From NCBI GenBank assembly GCA_007131625.1, contig SLQC01000024.1, positions 1 to 10,707 on the forward strand: a stretch of 10,707 nt of DNA, read 5' to 3'. The number at the start of each line of letters is the position of its first letter. Positions within the stretch are counted from its first letter, which is position 1. Positions 1-6,847 of this stretch are shown one piece after another. The position numbers and the translations under genes are program-made. The notes under the pieces were generated by a model that saw only the letters and a program-made list of their open reading frames with translations, did not search any database and was not told where the DNA came from. Origin of the DNA: Balneolales bacterium. GTDB lineage: Bacteria > Bacteroidota > Rhodothermia > Balneolales > Natronogracilivirgulaceae.

Positions 1-1
1 C

Positions 2-121
2 ACACAACAAGAACTCGTCGATAGTACGGTTATCGTAGTCGTTTTCTCCATAATTATTTCGTTGTTTATTTTTGGAGTCGACCGTGTATACAGTACTGTC
101 CTGGAATTGATCTTTAGTTAA
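2..121 (+). CDS. secE: SecE, preprotein translocase subunit (3' end only)
   Basis: This is the last 39 codons and the TAA stop of an open frame that enters from the left edge. The visible peptide begins TQQELVDSTVIVVVFS, continues through a hydrophobic stretch rich in I, V and F, and then reads GVDRVYSTVLELIFS. This is the usual end of SecE: a Glu-Leu and Thr lead-in, one transmembrane helix, then a conserved Asp before a short amphipathic tail. In the family, SecE clamps the two halves of SecY in the inner-membrane Sec translocon. Its place directly before nusG matches the classic secE-nusG pair and supports the call. The start codon and N-terminus lie outside the window. Confidence 0.88.
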   Translation, partial: TQQELVDSTVIVVVFSIIISLFIFGVDRVYSTVLELIFS

Positions 122-122
122 C

Positions 123-683
123 ATGGAAAATCAGCAACGGAATTGGTATGTCGTGCGCTGTTTCTCAGGCCATGAAAAAAAGGTTAGAGAGTACCTGCAA
201 AGGGAAATTGATCTTCAGGGTTTTAGAGACAAGATAAAGGAGATACTTATTCCGAGTGAGACAGTTATTGAAATTCGTTCCGGAAAGAAACGGACCAGGG
301 AGAAGAATTTTTTCCCCGGTTATATCATTATCGAAGCGATATTTGATGACACCGTGAACAATCTGATATCCAATGCACCTTCTGTGATCGGTTTTTTGAA
401 AAATGACAAGGATAGCGCGCGGCCGACTCCCCTGAAAAAGGAAGAAGTCAACCGGATCCTGGGCAGAACCAGTAAAAGCCAGGATGATGCCGATGCTAGT
501 CTTGTGGAAATACCATTTAAAAAAGGAGATCTGGTGAAAGTGATCGACGGACCATTCAAAGATTTTGATGGTACTGTCGAAGAGGTCTATCCCGACAAAC
601 TGAAGCTGCGCGTGCTGGTTAGTATATTTGGACGTCGGACTCCTGTGGAAGTAGATGTCAACCAGGTAGATCCCGATGCCTGA
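123..683 (+). CDS. nusG: Transcription termination/antitermination factor NusG
   Basis: The protein has 186 residues, a normal NusG length. Residues 7 to about 112 form the NGN domain. It starts NWYVVRCFSGHEKKV and carries the signature FFPGY at 63-67, which binds the clamp helices of RNA polymerase beta prime. A variable linker follows (about 113-130). The KOW domain (about 132-184) includes FKKGDLVKVIDGPFKDFDG and the VSIFGRRTPVEV strand. In characterised bacteria this strand contacts ribosomal protein S10 or Rho. NusG raises elongation processivity, couples transcription to translation and helps Rho. The ATG lies one base after the secE stop. No Shine-Dalgarno is visible within the end of secE, so initiation probably depends on coupling. 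The stop is TGA. Confidence 0.97.
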   Translation: MENQQRNWYVVRCFSGHEKKVREYLQREIDLQGFRDKIKEILIPSETVIEIRSGKKRTREKNFFPGYIIIEAIFDDTVNNLISNAPSVIGFLKNDKDSARPTPLKKEEVNRILGRTSKSQDDADASLVEIPFKKGDLVKVIDGPFKDFDGTVEEVYPDKLKLRVLVSIFGRRTPVEVDVNQVDPDA

Positions 684-740
684 AGGCTTATAAAACGTCA
701 GTATTTGTGCCCGGCAATAATAAATGAGATGCTATAGAAG

Positions 741-744
741 AAGG
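741..744 (+). promoter_or_regulatory. Weak ribosome binding site of rplK
   Basis: An AAGG, inside a purine-rich AGAAGAAGG run, lies 11 nt before the rplK ATG. It is a plausible but weak and slightly distant Shine-Dalgarno. The rest of the 72-nt nusG-rplK spacer (684-755) shows no convincing terminator or promoter. This spacer is where an L1-binding autoregulatory site would be expected by analogy with other bacteria. I see only a short imperfect hairpin around the TGCCCGGCA at about 708-716, and I do not call an L1 site. Confidence 0.35.
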
Positions 745-755
745 TAAATTGTATA

Positions 756-1187
756 ATGGCAAAGAAAGTAAGTAAAGTTATCAAACTGCAGATCACAGGT
801 GGCCAGGCCAATCCTGCACCTCCTGTCGGACCGGCACTCGGTCAGGCCGGTGTTAATATCATGGAATTCTGCAAAGCATTTAATGCGCGTACCCAGGAAA
901 ATTCGGGAACCATTATTCCGGTAATAATTACCGTATATCAGGACAAGTCATTCACATTTATTACAAAAACGCCACCTGCAGCGGTTCTGCTGAAGCAGGC
1001 GTTGAAATTGAAAGCAGGTTCCGGTGAACCCAATAAGATTAAAGTGGGAACAGTGACCTGGAGTAAATGTAAAGAGATCGCCGAGTTAAAAATGAAAGAT
1101 CTCAATGCATTCAATATTGATCAGGCTGCAGAAATGATCGCCGGTACCGCCCGCAGTATGGGGCTCCGGATTGATCGTAAAAAGTAA
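756..1187 (+). CDS. rplK: 50S ribosomal protein L11
   Basis: L11 has 143 residues here, against about 141-142 in most bacteria. The N-terminal domain (about 1-70) carries the glycine/proline-rich segment GGQANPAPPVGPALGQAG at residues 15-32. Its prolines P22 and P23 correspond to the helix contacted by thiostrepton-type antibiotics. The C-terminal domain (about 75-143) binds the GTPase-associated centre of 23S rRNA. It includes KAGSGEPNKIKVGTVT and ends with AEMIAGTARSMGLRI. L11 sits at the base of the L10-L12 stalk and takes part in factor binding and stringent-response sensing. The ATG start gives the expected MAKKVSKVIKLQI N-terminus. The stop is TAA, 21 nt before rplA. Confidence 0.98.
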   Translation: MAKKVSKVIKLQITGGQANPAPPVGPALGQAGVNIMEFCKAFNARTQENSGTIIPVIITVYQDKSFTFITKTPPAAVLLKQALKLKAGSGEPNKIKVGTVTWSKCKEIAELKMKDLNAFNIDQAAEMIAGTARSMGLRIDRKK

Positions 1188-1208
1188 ACATCCGCAGATT
1201 TTTAGAAT

Positions 1209-1904
1209 ATGCCCAAAAGAGGAAAAAAATATATAGAAGCTCAGAATTTGATCGAGGCTGGTAAAGAATACAGTCTTGAAGAAGCATCCGAGCTCGCAAA
1301 AAAGACATCATTTGCCAAGTTTGATGCCTCCATTGATCTCGATATTCGTCTGGGTGTCGATCCGAGACACGCCGATCAGATGGTGCGAGGTACCGTATCG
1401 CTGCCGCACGGCACCGGTAAAACGGTCCGGGTGCTCGCTCTGGTTAATCCGTCCAAACAGGAAGAAGCCAAAGAAGCGGGCGCCGATCATGTGGGACTGG
1501 ATGACTATATCGAAAAAATTCAAGAAGGCTGGACGGAAATAGATGTGATTGTCGCAACTCCCGATGTAATGGGAAAAATCGGCCGCCTGGGCAAAGTGCT
1601 TGGTCCGCGAGGACTGATGCCCAACCCCAAAAGCGGAACGGTTACTATGGACGTTGCCGATGCGGTAAAGGATGTCAAAGCGGGAAAAATTGATTTTCGG
1701 GTTGACAAATTTGGAATACTTCACACGTCAATCGGGAAGAGTAGCTTTGAACCGAATCAGATCAGGGACAATGCGGAAGCATTTCTGAAAACCGTGTTGA
1801 AACTTCGCCCCGCTTCTGCAAAAGGTATCTATATCCGAAGTGTATCTATCAGCTCGACAATGGGCCCAAGCATACCCATATCACGTTCAGTTGTACAATC
1901 ATAA
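1209..1904 (+). CDS. rplA: 50S ribosomal protein L1
   Basis: The protein has 231 residues, close to the 234 of E. coli L1. It begins MPKRGKKYIEA. Domain I is split around an inserted Rossmann-like domain II that includes VRVLALVNPSKQEEAKEAGAD at about 73-93. The family signature GRLGKVLGPRGLMPNPKSG is at 125-143. The end of domain I carries GKIDFRVDKFGILHTSIGK and the SSTMGP motif at 215-220, both RNA-contacting in known structures. L1 forms the mobile stalk at the ribosomal E site. In several bacteria it also represses the L11-L1 mRNA by binding a mimic of its rRNA site. No Shine-Dalgarno is evident before the ATG. Only 15 nt separate its TAA from rplJ. Confidence 0.98.
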   Translation: MPKRGKKYIEAQNLIEAGKEYSLEEASELAKKTSFAKFDASIDLDIRLGVDPRHADQMVRGTVSLPHGTGKTVRVLALVNPSKQEEAKEAGADHVGLDDYIEKIQEGWTEIDVIVATPDVMGKIGRLGKVLGPRGLMPNPKSGTVTMDVADAVKDVKAGKIDFRVDKFGILHTSIGKSSFEPNQIRDNAEAFLKTVLKLRPASAKGIYIRSVSISSTMGPSIPISRSVVQS

Positions 1905-1919
1905 AACAGTAACAGTTCC

Positions 1920-2441
1920 ATGGCTACTTTAGCTGAAAAGAAAGAAATTGTAAAAAAACTCGTTGAAGAACTAAAAGATGCAGACGCTCTTTACCTGACC
2001 AATTTCAAGGGTATGTCGGTTGCAGAGTTAAATGAGTTTCGCAATGAGTTTCGCAATAACAATTTGCCTTACAAGGTGTATAACAACACCCTGTTTCGAC
2101 GTGCAATGAAAGAAGCGGGTAAATTTGAGAATGTTGCCGAACACACCGTGAATGAATCGGCTTATTCCATTATTAAAGGAGATGCCGCAACACCGGCTAA
2201 AATTCTGAAGAAATTTCTAAAAGGCAGAAAAAAACCGGAATTCAAAGCAGCGGTAATTGAAGATTTCGTGTATACCGCGGATCAGCTCGATGTCATAGCC
2301 GCGATGAAATCGAAAGAAGAAGTTATCGGTGACATCATAGGATTGCTGCTCAGTCCGATCAACAATGTGGTCGGAGGGCTTCAGTCCCAGGGTTTCAGCA
2401 TCGCCGGTGCGATAAAAACCATCGCTGAAAAAGAAAATTAA
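1920..2441 (+). CDS. rplJ: 50S ribosomal protein L10 (stalk base)
   Basis: The protein has 173 residues, the usual length for bacterial L10. The N-terminal rRNA- and L11-binding domain (about 1-125) contains YLTNFKGMSVAELNEFR and YKVYNNTLFRRAM, which match the conserved L10 pattern. The C-terminal part (about 130-173), with IIGLLLSPINNVVGGL, forms the helix that loads L7/L12 dimers. L10 anchors the stalk that recruits translational GTPases. The ATG is 15 nt after the rplA stop and has no obvious Shine-Dalgarno, which suggests coupling to rplA. There is no space for the long L10-binding leader known from other bacteria unless it lies inside rplA. Residues 38-45 repeat NEFR twice, encoded by a perfect 12-bp DNA duplication. 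Family alignment suggests this does not lengthen the protein. Confidence 0.98.
   Translation: MATLAEKKEIVKKLVEELKDADALYLTNFKGMSVAELNEFRNEFRNNNLPYKVYNNTLFRRAMKEAGKFENVAEHTVNESAYSIIKGDAATPAKILKKFLKGRKKPEFKAAVIEDFVYTADQLDVIAAMKSKEEVIGDIIGLLLSPINNVVGGLQSQGFSIAGAIKTIAEKEN
2031..2054 (+). repeat. Perfect 12-bp tandem duplication inside rplJ
   Basis: The 12-mer AATGAGTTTCGC occurs twice back to back (2031-2042 and 2043-2054) and encodes NEFR-NEFR in L10. The two copies are identical even at third codon positions. The segment from VAEL to YKV has the same length as in the recalled family pattern VAEMTELRRKLREAGVEYKV, so it does not look like a recent insertion. Confidence 0.9.
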
Positions 2442-2472
2442 CAGATTATATAAACCGACAAAACAACCAACT

Positions 2473-2476
2473 GGAG
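2473..2476 (+). promoter_or_regulatory. Ribosome binding site of rplL
   Basis: A GGAG core is placed 9 nt before the rplL ATG, in an otherwise A- and C-rich spacer (2442-2485) with no visible secondary structure. It is among the clearest Shine-Dalgarno sequences in the window. It fits the need to make L7/L12 in several copies per ribosome. Confidence 0.7.
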
Positions 2477-2485
2477 TACATAGTA

Positions 2486-2860
2486 ATGGCAGATGTCAAA
2501 GAAATAGCAGAACAATTGGTAAACCTGACTGTAAAGGAAGCTAACGAACTTGCTCAGGTTCTTGAAGAAGAGTACGGTATCAAGCCTGCTGCAACCGCGG
2601 TAACGGCAGCTCCGGCAGCAGAAGGAGTGGGTGATGCAGCAGAAGAACAGACTGAGTTTACCGTCGTGCTGAAATCACCCGGCGGCAATAAAATTGCTGT
2701 CATTAAGGAAGTTCGCGCGTTAACCGGACTCGGCCTGAAGGAGGCCAAGGAACTGGTAGACGGAGCTCCGAACAACATCAAAGAAGGTGTCGACAAAGCC
2801 GAGGCTGAATCCATAAAAGAAAAGCTTACGGAAGCTGGGGCCGAAGTCGATCTCAAATAA
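2486..2860 (+). CDS. rplL: 50S ribosomal protein L7/L12
   Basis: The protein has 124 acidic residues, a typical L7/L12 length. The N-terminal dimerisation and L10-binding helices (about 1-32) run through EIAEQLVNLTVKEANELAQVLEEEYGI. A flexible Ala/Pro/Glu-rich hinge follows (about 33-55). The globular C-terminal domain (about 56-124) has FTVVLKSPGGNKIAVIKEVR and TGLGLKEAKELVDGAP, the conserved surface that binds EF-Tu, EF-G, IF2 and RF3. Multiple dimers on L10 form the flexible stalk and stimulate factor GTPase activity. The gene is 44 nt after rplJ. The TAA stop sits at the base of the first potential hairpin of the spacer before rpoB. Confidence 0.98.
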   Translation: MADVKEIAEQLVNLTVKEANELAQVLEEEYGIKPAATAVTAAPAAEGVGDAAEEQTEFTVVLKSPGGNKIAVIKEVRALTGLGLKEAKELVDGAPNNIKEGVDKAEAESIKEKLTEAGAEVDLK

Positions 2861-2880
2861 CGTAACATTTTGATTTACGT
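2860..2880 (+). promoter_or_regulatory. Weak hairpin at the rplL stop codon
   Basis: ACGTAA (2860-2865) can pair with TTACGT (2875-2880) around a 9-nt loop, giving a 6-bp stem that starts at the last base of the rplL stop. It is short and AT-rich. Alone it could be chance. It is listed because three more hairpins follow it in the same spacer. Confidence 0.35.
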
Positions 2881-2887
2881 ACATCAG

Positions 2888-2913
2888 GCCAATATTGGGA
2901 AACCGGTATTGGC
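2888..2913 (+). promoter_or_regulatory. 11-bp GAAA-tetraloop hairpin between rplL and rpoB
   Basis: GCCAATATTGG (2888-2898) pairs along its whole length with CCGGTATTGGC (2903-2913), including two G-U wobbles, around the tetraloop GAAA (2899-2902). GNRA tetraloops are stable in RNA, and the wobble pairs suggest the element acts as RNA. It is not directly followed by a T-run, so it is not a textbook terminator. In E. coli the rplL-rpoB gap carries a partial attenuator and an RNase III site. An equivalent role here (attenuation, processing or 3'-end protection of the ribosomal-protein message) is an inference. Confidence 0.7.
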
Positions 2914-2925
2914 TAGTGGTGCCTA

Positions 2926-2944
2926 TGGGTTTTTTTCAAACCCA
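2926..2944 (+). promoter_or_regulatory. T-rich hairpin, possible attenuator element
   Basis: TGGGTTT (2926-2932) pairs with AAACCCA (2938-2944) around a 5-nt loop TTTTC. The 5' arm and loop contain seven consecutive T (2930-2936). As an alternative, AAACC (2900-2904) can pair with GGTTT (2928-2932), leaving TTTTC downstream. That pairing would use the tetraloop and 3' arm of the preceding hairpin, so the two folds exclude each other. This geometry could support weak attenuation, but that is speculative. Confidence 0.45.
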
Positions 2945-2955
2945 CTTAATAATAC

Positions 2956-2979
2956 CTGAAACCCGGATCCGGCTTTCAG
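2956..2979 (+). promoter_or_regulatory. Hairpin upstream of rpoB
   Basis: CTGAAA (2956-2961) pairs with TTTCAG (2974-2979). After a C-C mismatch, CCG (2963-2965) pairs with CGG (2970-2972) around a GATC loop. This stem ends only 7 nt before the GTG at 2987 but 43 nt before the TTG at 3023. It would obstruct a ribosome initiating at the GTG and leaves the TTG accessible. Confidence 0.5.
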
Positions 2980-3013
2980 ACAAATCGTGTGCGCACATTC
3001 ATTAACCAAGGAC

Positions 3014-3017
3014 GAGG
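3014..3017 (+). promoter_or_regulatory. Ribosome binding site deciding the rpoB start
   Basis: GAGG, within AAGGACGAGG, lies 5 nt before the TTG at 3023. The alternative in-frame GTG at 2987 has no Shine-Dalgarno. rpoC shows the same arrangement of GAGG followed by TTG, which makes this site more credible. Confidence 0.6.
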
Positions 3018-3022
3018 TAGTC

Positions 3023-6000
3023 TTGATTAATAGCAACCCAATCCAATCCCATACCGGACGCATATCTTTCGCTCGCACTCAGAATATACTTGATTATCCC
3101 GACTTTCTCGACGTACAATTAGAATCTTTTCGACGTTTTACACAATGGGACATTGACCCGGAAGATCGGGAAGAAATCGGGCTACAAAAGATATTTATAG
3201 AGCATTTCCCCATTCAGGTTACCCGGGAACAGAGCATCCTGGAATTTATTTATTATTTGGTGGATACTCCGAAGTATTCCATCAATGAATGCCAGGAAAG
3301 AGGCTTGACATATGCGCTTCCTTTAAAAGCCAAACTGCGGCTGTCTGCATCCGATCCCGGAGATGATGCCAGTGAAACCATCGAACAGGAAGTGTTCCTG
3401 GGGGATCTCCCCTGGATGACTGAAAGGGGTACTTTCATTATAAATGGCTCCGAAAGGGTTATCGTAAGTCAGTTGCATCGTTCTCCCGGTGTCTTTTTCG
3501 GGCAGTCACTGCATCCCAACGGAAGCCAGTTATACTCTGCCCGGGTCATTCCTTTCAAAGGATCCTGGATTGAATTCACCACCGATATCCGTGATGTCCT
3601 CTGGGCTTATATCGACCGGAAGAAGAAACTGCCGGTAACAACACTGCTCAGAGCACTCGGGTTCTCGACGGACTATGATATCCTAAGCATTTTTGAACTG
3701 TCGGATGAAATACCCATCAAAACCGCCAAAGCGTTCAAAAATGCCGTTGGCCGAAAACTGGGCACTGATATCGTCGAAGAAGTCATCGAAGAGGTTGTCG
3801 ACGATGAAACAGGCGAAGTGACCGAGGCAAAACGGCGTATTATTCTCTTCCCGAGGGATCATGAGATTGTCGATGAGGATTTCAGCGCTTTCAAAGCAGC
3901 CGGAATTACATCTATACATGTGCTTAAATCGGGTGATGAGGAAGTCGAAGAATCGGTTATCCTAAACACCATGCGGAAGGATACCAGCCACAATGAAGAG
4001 AGTGCTCTGGCCGAAGTCTATCGCCAGATCCGAACCGGTGTTATGCCGGATATGGAAACAGCACGTACCGTACTTGATCGACTGTTCTTCAGCGATAAAC
4101 GGTACGACCTGGGTGAAGTTGGTCGATACAGGCTGAATAAACGGTTGCATCTCGATGAATCCCTCGATCTGCTGGTCCTCACCAAAAACGACATCATCGC
4201 CATTATCAAGGAACTGATTCGTCTGAAAAATATGAAGTCCCAGGTGGATGATATCGATCACCTGAGCAACAGAAGAGTGCGTACTGTCGGCGAGCAGCTT
4301 GGTCAACAATTCGGGCTCGGTCTTGCAAGAATGACCCGCACCATTCGTGAACGGATGAACTCCAGGGATGCTGAACAGTTTACACCACAGGACCTGGTCA
4401 ACGCACGTACCATTTCAAGCGTTATCAATACGTTCTTTGGGACAAACCAGCTGTCTCAGTTCATGGATCAAACCAATCCCCTTGCGGAACTGACGCACAA
4501 ACGCCGGATGTCTGCACTGGGTCCGGGAGGCCTGACTCGTGAACGTGCCGGATTTGAGGTGCGTGACGTTCATTATACCCACTACGGCCGCTTGTGTCCG
4601 ATTGAAACACCTGAAGGCCCGAACATCGGACTTATCTCTTCTCTCTGTGTCCATGCCAAAGTCAATGACTTCGGTTTCATTGAGACTCCGTATCGAAGGG
4701 TGAAAGAGGGTACGGTTAGCAGGAATATCGATTATCTTGCTGCCGAACAAGAAGATGAAACTATCATTGCGCAGGCAAATGCGTTGCTGACTGTTGACAA
4801 CACATTTGAGAACGATCTCATTTTCTCCCGTTTCCGGGACAGTAACGTTGGACTCGCTTCGCCGGATGAGATTCGGTACATGGATATTTCTCCCAACCAG
4901 ATTGTATCGGTTGCTGCCGGCATGGTACCATTCATCGAACACGATGATGCCAACCGTGCCCTAATGGGATCGAATATGCAGCGACAGGCGGTGCCGTTGC
5001 TGAGGCCGGAAGCTCCGGTTGTCGGTACGGGACTTGAGTATCACGCAGCCCGTGATTCCCGGACGCTCATCGTTGCCACAGGTAAGGGTGAAGTTGTCTA
5101 TGTGAGCGCCACGGAGGTCCGTGTCCGCTACGAACGGGATGAGTTGGAGTCACTTGCCCATTTTGACGACGGCATCATTGTCTATAACCTCCACAAATTC
5201 GAGCGTACCAACCAGGATACTACATCCAATCAGCGACCGCTGGTTAAGGTAGGTGACAAAGTGGTTGAGGGTCAACCTATTGCCGACGGTTGTGCAACAC
5301 AAAATGGAGAGCTTGCTCTGGGTCGTAATCTTCTTGCGGCGTTTATGCCGTGGAGAGGTTATAATTTTGAAGATGCCATTGTAGTAAGCGAGCGCGTGGT
5401 ATCGGAAGATATCTATACCTCGATTCATATTCAGGAATTTGAACAACAGGTCCGTGACACCAAACGCGGTGAAGAAGAATTGACCCGTGAAATTCCGAAT
5501 GTGAGCGAAGAAGCAACACGCAACCTTGATGAAAACGGGATTATACGGGTTGGCGCCAAGATCAAACCGAGTGATATCATTGTAGGTAAAATCACTCCGA
5601 AAGGAGAGACAGATCCGACACCGGAAGAGAAACTCCTTCGTGCTATCTTTGGAGACAAGGCAGGCGATGTGAAAGATGCATCCCTGAAAACACCTCCGGG
5701 AGTATCGGGCGTTGTTATCGGCACCAAGCTGTTCAGCCGCAAAAAAGATGAGCAACTCTCCAGAAAAGAGGAGAAAGAACTGGTGGAACGGGAAAATGAA
5801 GTTTTCCGTGAACAATTGACCAAGCTGAACGGCCAGTGGTCCGACCGAATGTACAAATTACTCAAGGATAAAACCTCGCCAGGTGTGGTGGATCACATCG
5901 GCAATGAAGTAATTGCCAGAGGTGAGAAATATCGCAAACAGATCTTCGAGGGGCTCAATCCGCTCATTCTGAAAAACCGACAAAGCTGGTGCCAGGATGA

Positions 6001-6847
6001 GAAAATCAATGAGCACATATATACACTGTTTCAGAACTACCGCATGTTGAGAAGGCAATACGATACAGATCTGAAACGTAGGAAATACTCCATACAGGTC
6101 GGCGATGAGCTGCCCCCTGGAATTGTACAGAAAGCCAAGGTTTATGTGGCTAAAAAGCGCAAACTGGGTGTAGGAGACAAGATGGCTGGACGACACGGTA
6201 ACAAAGGTGTGGTAGCCAAAGTGGTACCGCAGGAGGACATGCCGTTCCTGGAGGACGGAACTCCAGTCGATATCGTTCTCAATCCGCTCGGCGTACCATC
6301 CCGAATGAACCTGGGTCAGATTTACGAGACCATCCTGGGATGGGCAGGCATTAAACTCGGGGTCACTTTTGCTACACCGACCTTTGATGGTGCCACATAT
6401 GAAGACATCCAGAGCTGGCTCAAAAAAGCGGGCTTGCCGGAAGATGGCAGAACCTATTTGTATGATGGACAGACCGGCGATCGTTTCCAGCAGCAAGCGA
6501 CGGTCGGGTACATCTATATGCTGAAGCTGAATCACCTCATTGAAGACAAGCTTCATGCACGGTCGATAGGCCCCTACTCACTTATCACGCAGCAGCCATT
6601 GGGCGGTAAAGCACAATTTGGCGGGCAGAGACTTGGTGAGATGGAGGTTTGGGCCCTGTATGCATATGGGGCATCCAACATACTTAAGGAAATGCTCACG
6701 GTGAAAAGTGACGATGTCAAAGGCCGATCCAAAGTATATGAGGCCATCGTGAAAGGTGAAAATCTCCCGGATGGAACGACACCGGAGTCATTCAACGTGC
6801 TTGTACGAGAACTCCAGGGTCTGGGACTCGAAGTCAGCATCAACTGA
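3023..6847 (+). CDS. rpoB: DNA-directed RNA polymerase subunit beta
   Basis: The catalytic beta subunit has 1274 residues from the TTG at 3023, or 1286 from an upstream in-frame GTG at 2987. I prefer TTG because it has a GAGG site and because the family-like sequence starts just after it (GRISFARTQNILDYPDFLDVQL). There is no ATG choice. The rifampicin pocket reads QLSQFMDQTNPLAELTHKRR. D482, H492 and S497 match E. coli D516, H526 and S531, so a sensitive-type pocket is expected. KLGVGDKMAGRHGNKG holds the two conserved active-site lysines, K1053 and K1061. GGKAQFGGQRLGEMEVWAL is near the C-terminus. An acidic lineage insertion lies at about 215-330, and a charged helical flap insertion at about 906-1034. 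RpoB forms the active-site cleft with RpoC. The stop is TGA, 70 nt before rpoC. Confidence 0.97.
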   Translation: MINSNPIQSHTGRISFARTQNILDYPDFLDVQLESFRRFTQWDIDPEDREEIGLQKIFIEHFPIQVTREQSILEFIYYLVDTPKYSINECQERGLTYALPLKAKLRLSASDPGDDASETIEQEVFLGDLPWMTERGTFIINGSERVIVSQLHRSPGVFFGQSLHPNGSQLYSARVIPFKGSWIEFTTDIRDVLWAYIDRKKKLPVTTLLRALGFSTDYDILSIFELSDEIPIKTAKAFKNAVGRKLGTDIVEEVIEEVVDDETGEVTEAKRRIILFPRDHEIVDEDFSAFKAAGITSIHVLKSGDEEVEESVILNTMRKDTSHNEESALAEVYRQIRTGVMPDMETARTVLDRLFFSDKRYDLGEVGRYRLNKRLHLDESLDLLVLTKNDIIAIIKELIRLKNMKSQVDDIDHLSNRRVRTVGEQLGQQFGLGLARMTRTIRERMNSRDAEQFTPQDLVNARTISSVINTFFGTNQLSQFMDQTNPLAELTHKRRMSALGPGGLTRERAGFEVRDVHYTHYGRLCPIETPEGPNIGLISSLCVHAKVNDFGFIETPYRRVKEGTVSRNIDYLAAEQEDETIIAQANALLTVDNTFENDLIFSRFRDSNVGLASPDEIRYMDISPNQIVSVAAGMVPFIEHDDANRALMGSNMQRQAVPLLRPEAPVVGTGLEYHAARDSRTLIVATGKGEVVYVSATEVRVRYERDELESLAHFDDGIIVYNLHKFERTNQDTTSNQRPLVKVGDKVVEGQPIADGCATQNGELALGRNLLAAFMPWRGYNFEDAIVVSERVVSEDIYTSIHIQEFEQQVRDTKRGEEELTREIPNVSEEATRNLDENGIIRVGAKIKPSDIIVGKITPKGETDPTPEEKLLRAIFGDKAGDVKDASLKTPPGVSGVVIGTKLFSRKKDEQLSRKEEKELVERENEVFREQLTKLNGQWSDRMYKLLKDKTSPGVVDHIGNEVIARGEKYRKQIFEGLNPLILKNRQSWCQDEKINEHIYTLFQNYRMLRRQYDTDLKRRKYSIQVGDELPPGIVQKAKVYVAKKRKLGVGDKMAGRHGNKGVVAKVVPQEDMPFLEDGTPVDIVLNPLGVPSRMNLGQIYETILGWAGIKLGVTFATPTFDGATYEDIQSWLKKAGLPEDGRTYLYDGQTGDRFQQQATVGYIYMLKLNHLIEDKLHARSIGPYSLITQQPLGGKAQFGGQRLGEMEVWALYAYGASNILKEMLTVKSDDVKGRSKVYEAIVKGENLPDGTTPESFNVLVRELQGLGLEVSIN

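Noticed and set aside
704..740. Possible promoter or L1-binding site in the nusG-rplK spacer
   Set aside because: TTGTGC and TATAGA are loosely promoter-like, and a short bulged hairpin surrounds TGCCCGGCA, but neither reaches a recognisable consensus or the two-helix asymmetric loop of known L1 sites.
1276..1542. 88-codon plus-strand frame inside rplA
   Set aside because: It is out of frame within the conserved L1 gene, its composition (Arg, Pro, Trp, Lys-rich) looks like a shadow, and the L1 frame is intact and continuous across it.
2868..2900. Possible Bacteroidota-type promoter (TTTTG at 2868, TATTGGGA about 20 nt downstream)
   Set aside because: The downstream element departs from the TAnnTTTG consensus and is better explained as part of the 11-bp hairpin. 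One weak half-match is not enough to call a promoter for rpoB.
4439..4519. Possible rifampicin-resistance substitutions in RpoB
   Set aside because: T484, A488, L490 and M496 differ from E. coli, but the main contact residues D482, H492 and S497 are the sensitive type, and the differences look like normal lineage variation.
5150..6556. Long open frames on the minus strand opposite rpoB (about 220-230 residues each)
   Set aside because: They lie fully antisense to strongly conserved RpoB coding sequence, show no recognisable domain or ribosome binding site, and are expected by-products of codon bias on the opposite strand. The same holds for the shorter minus-strand frames across rpoC and the ribosomal genes.
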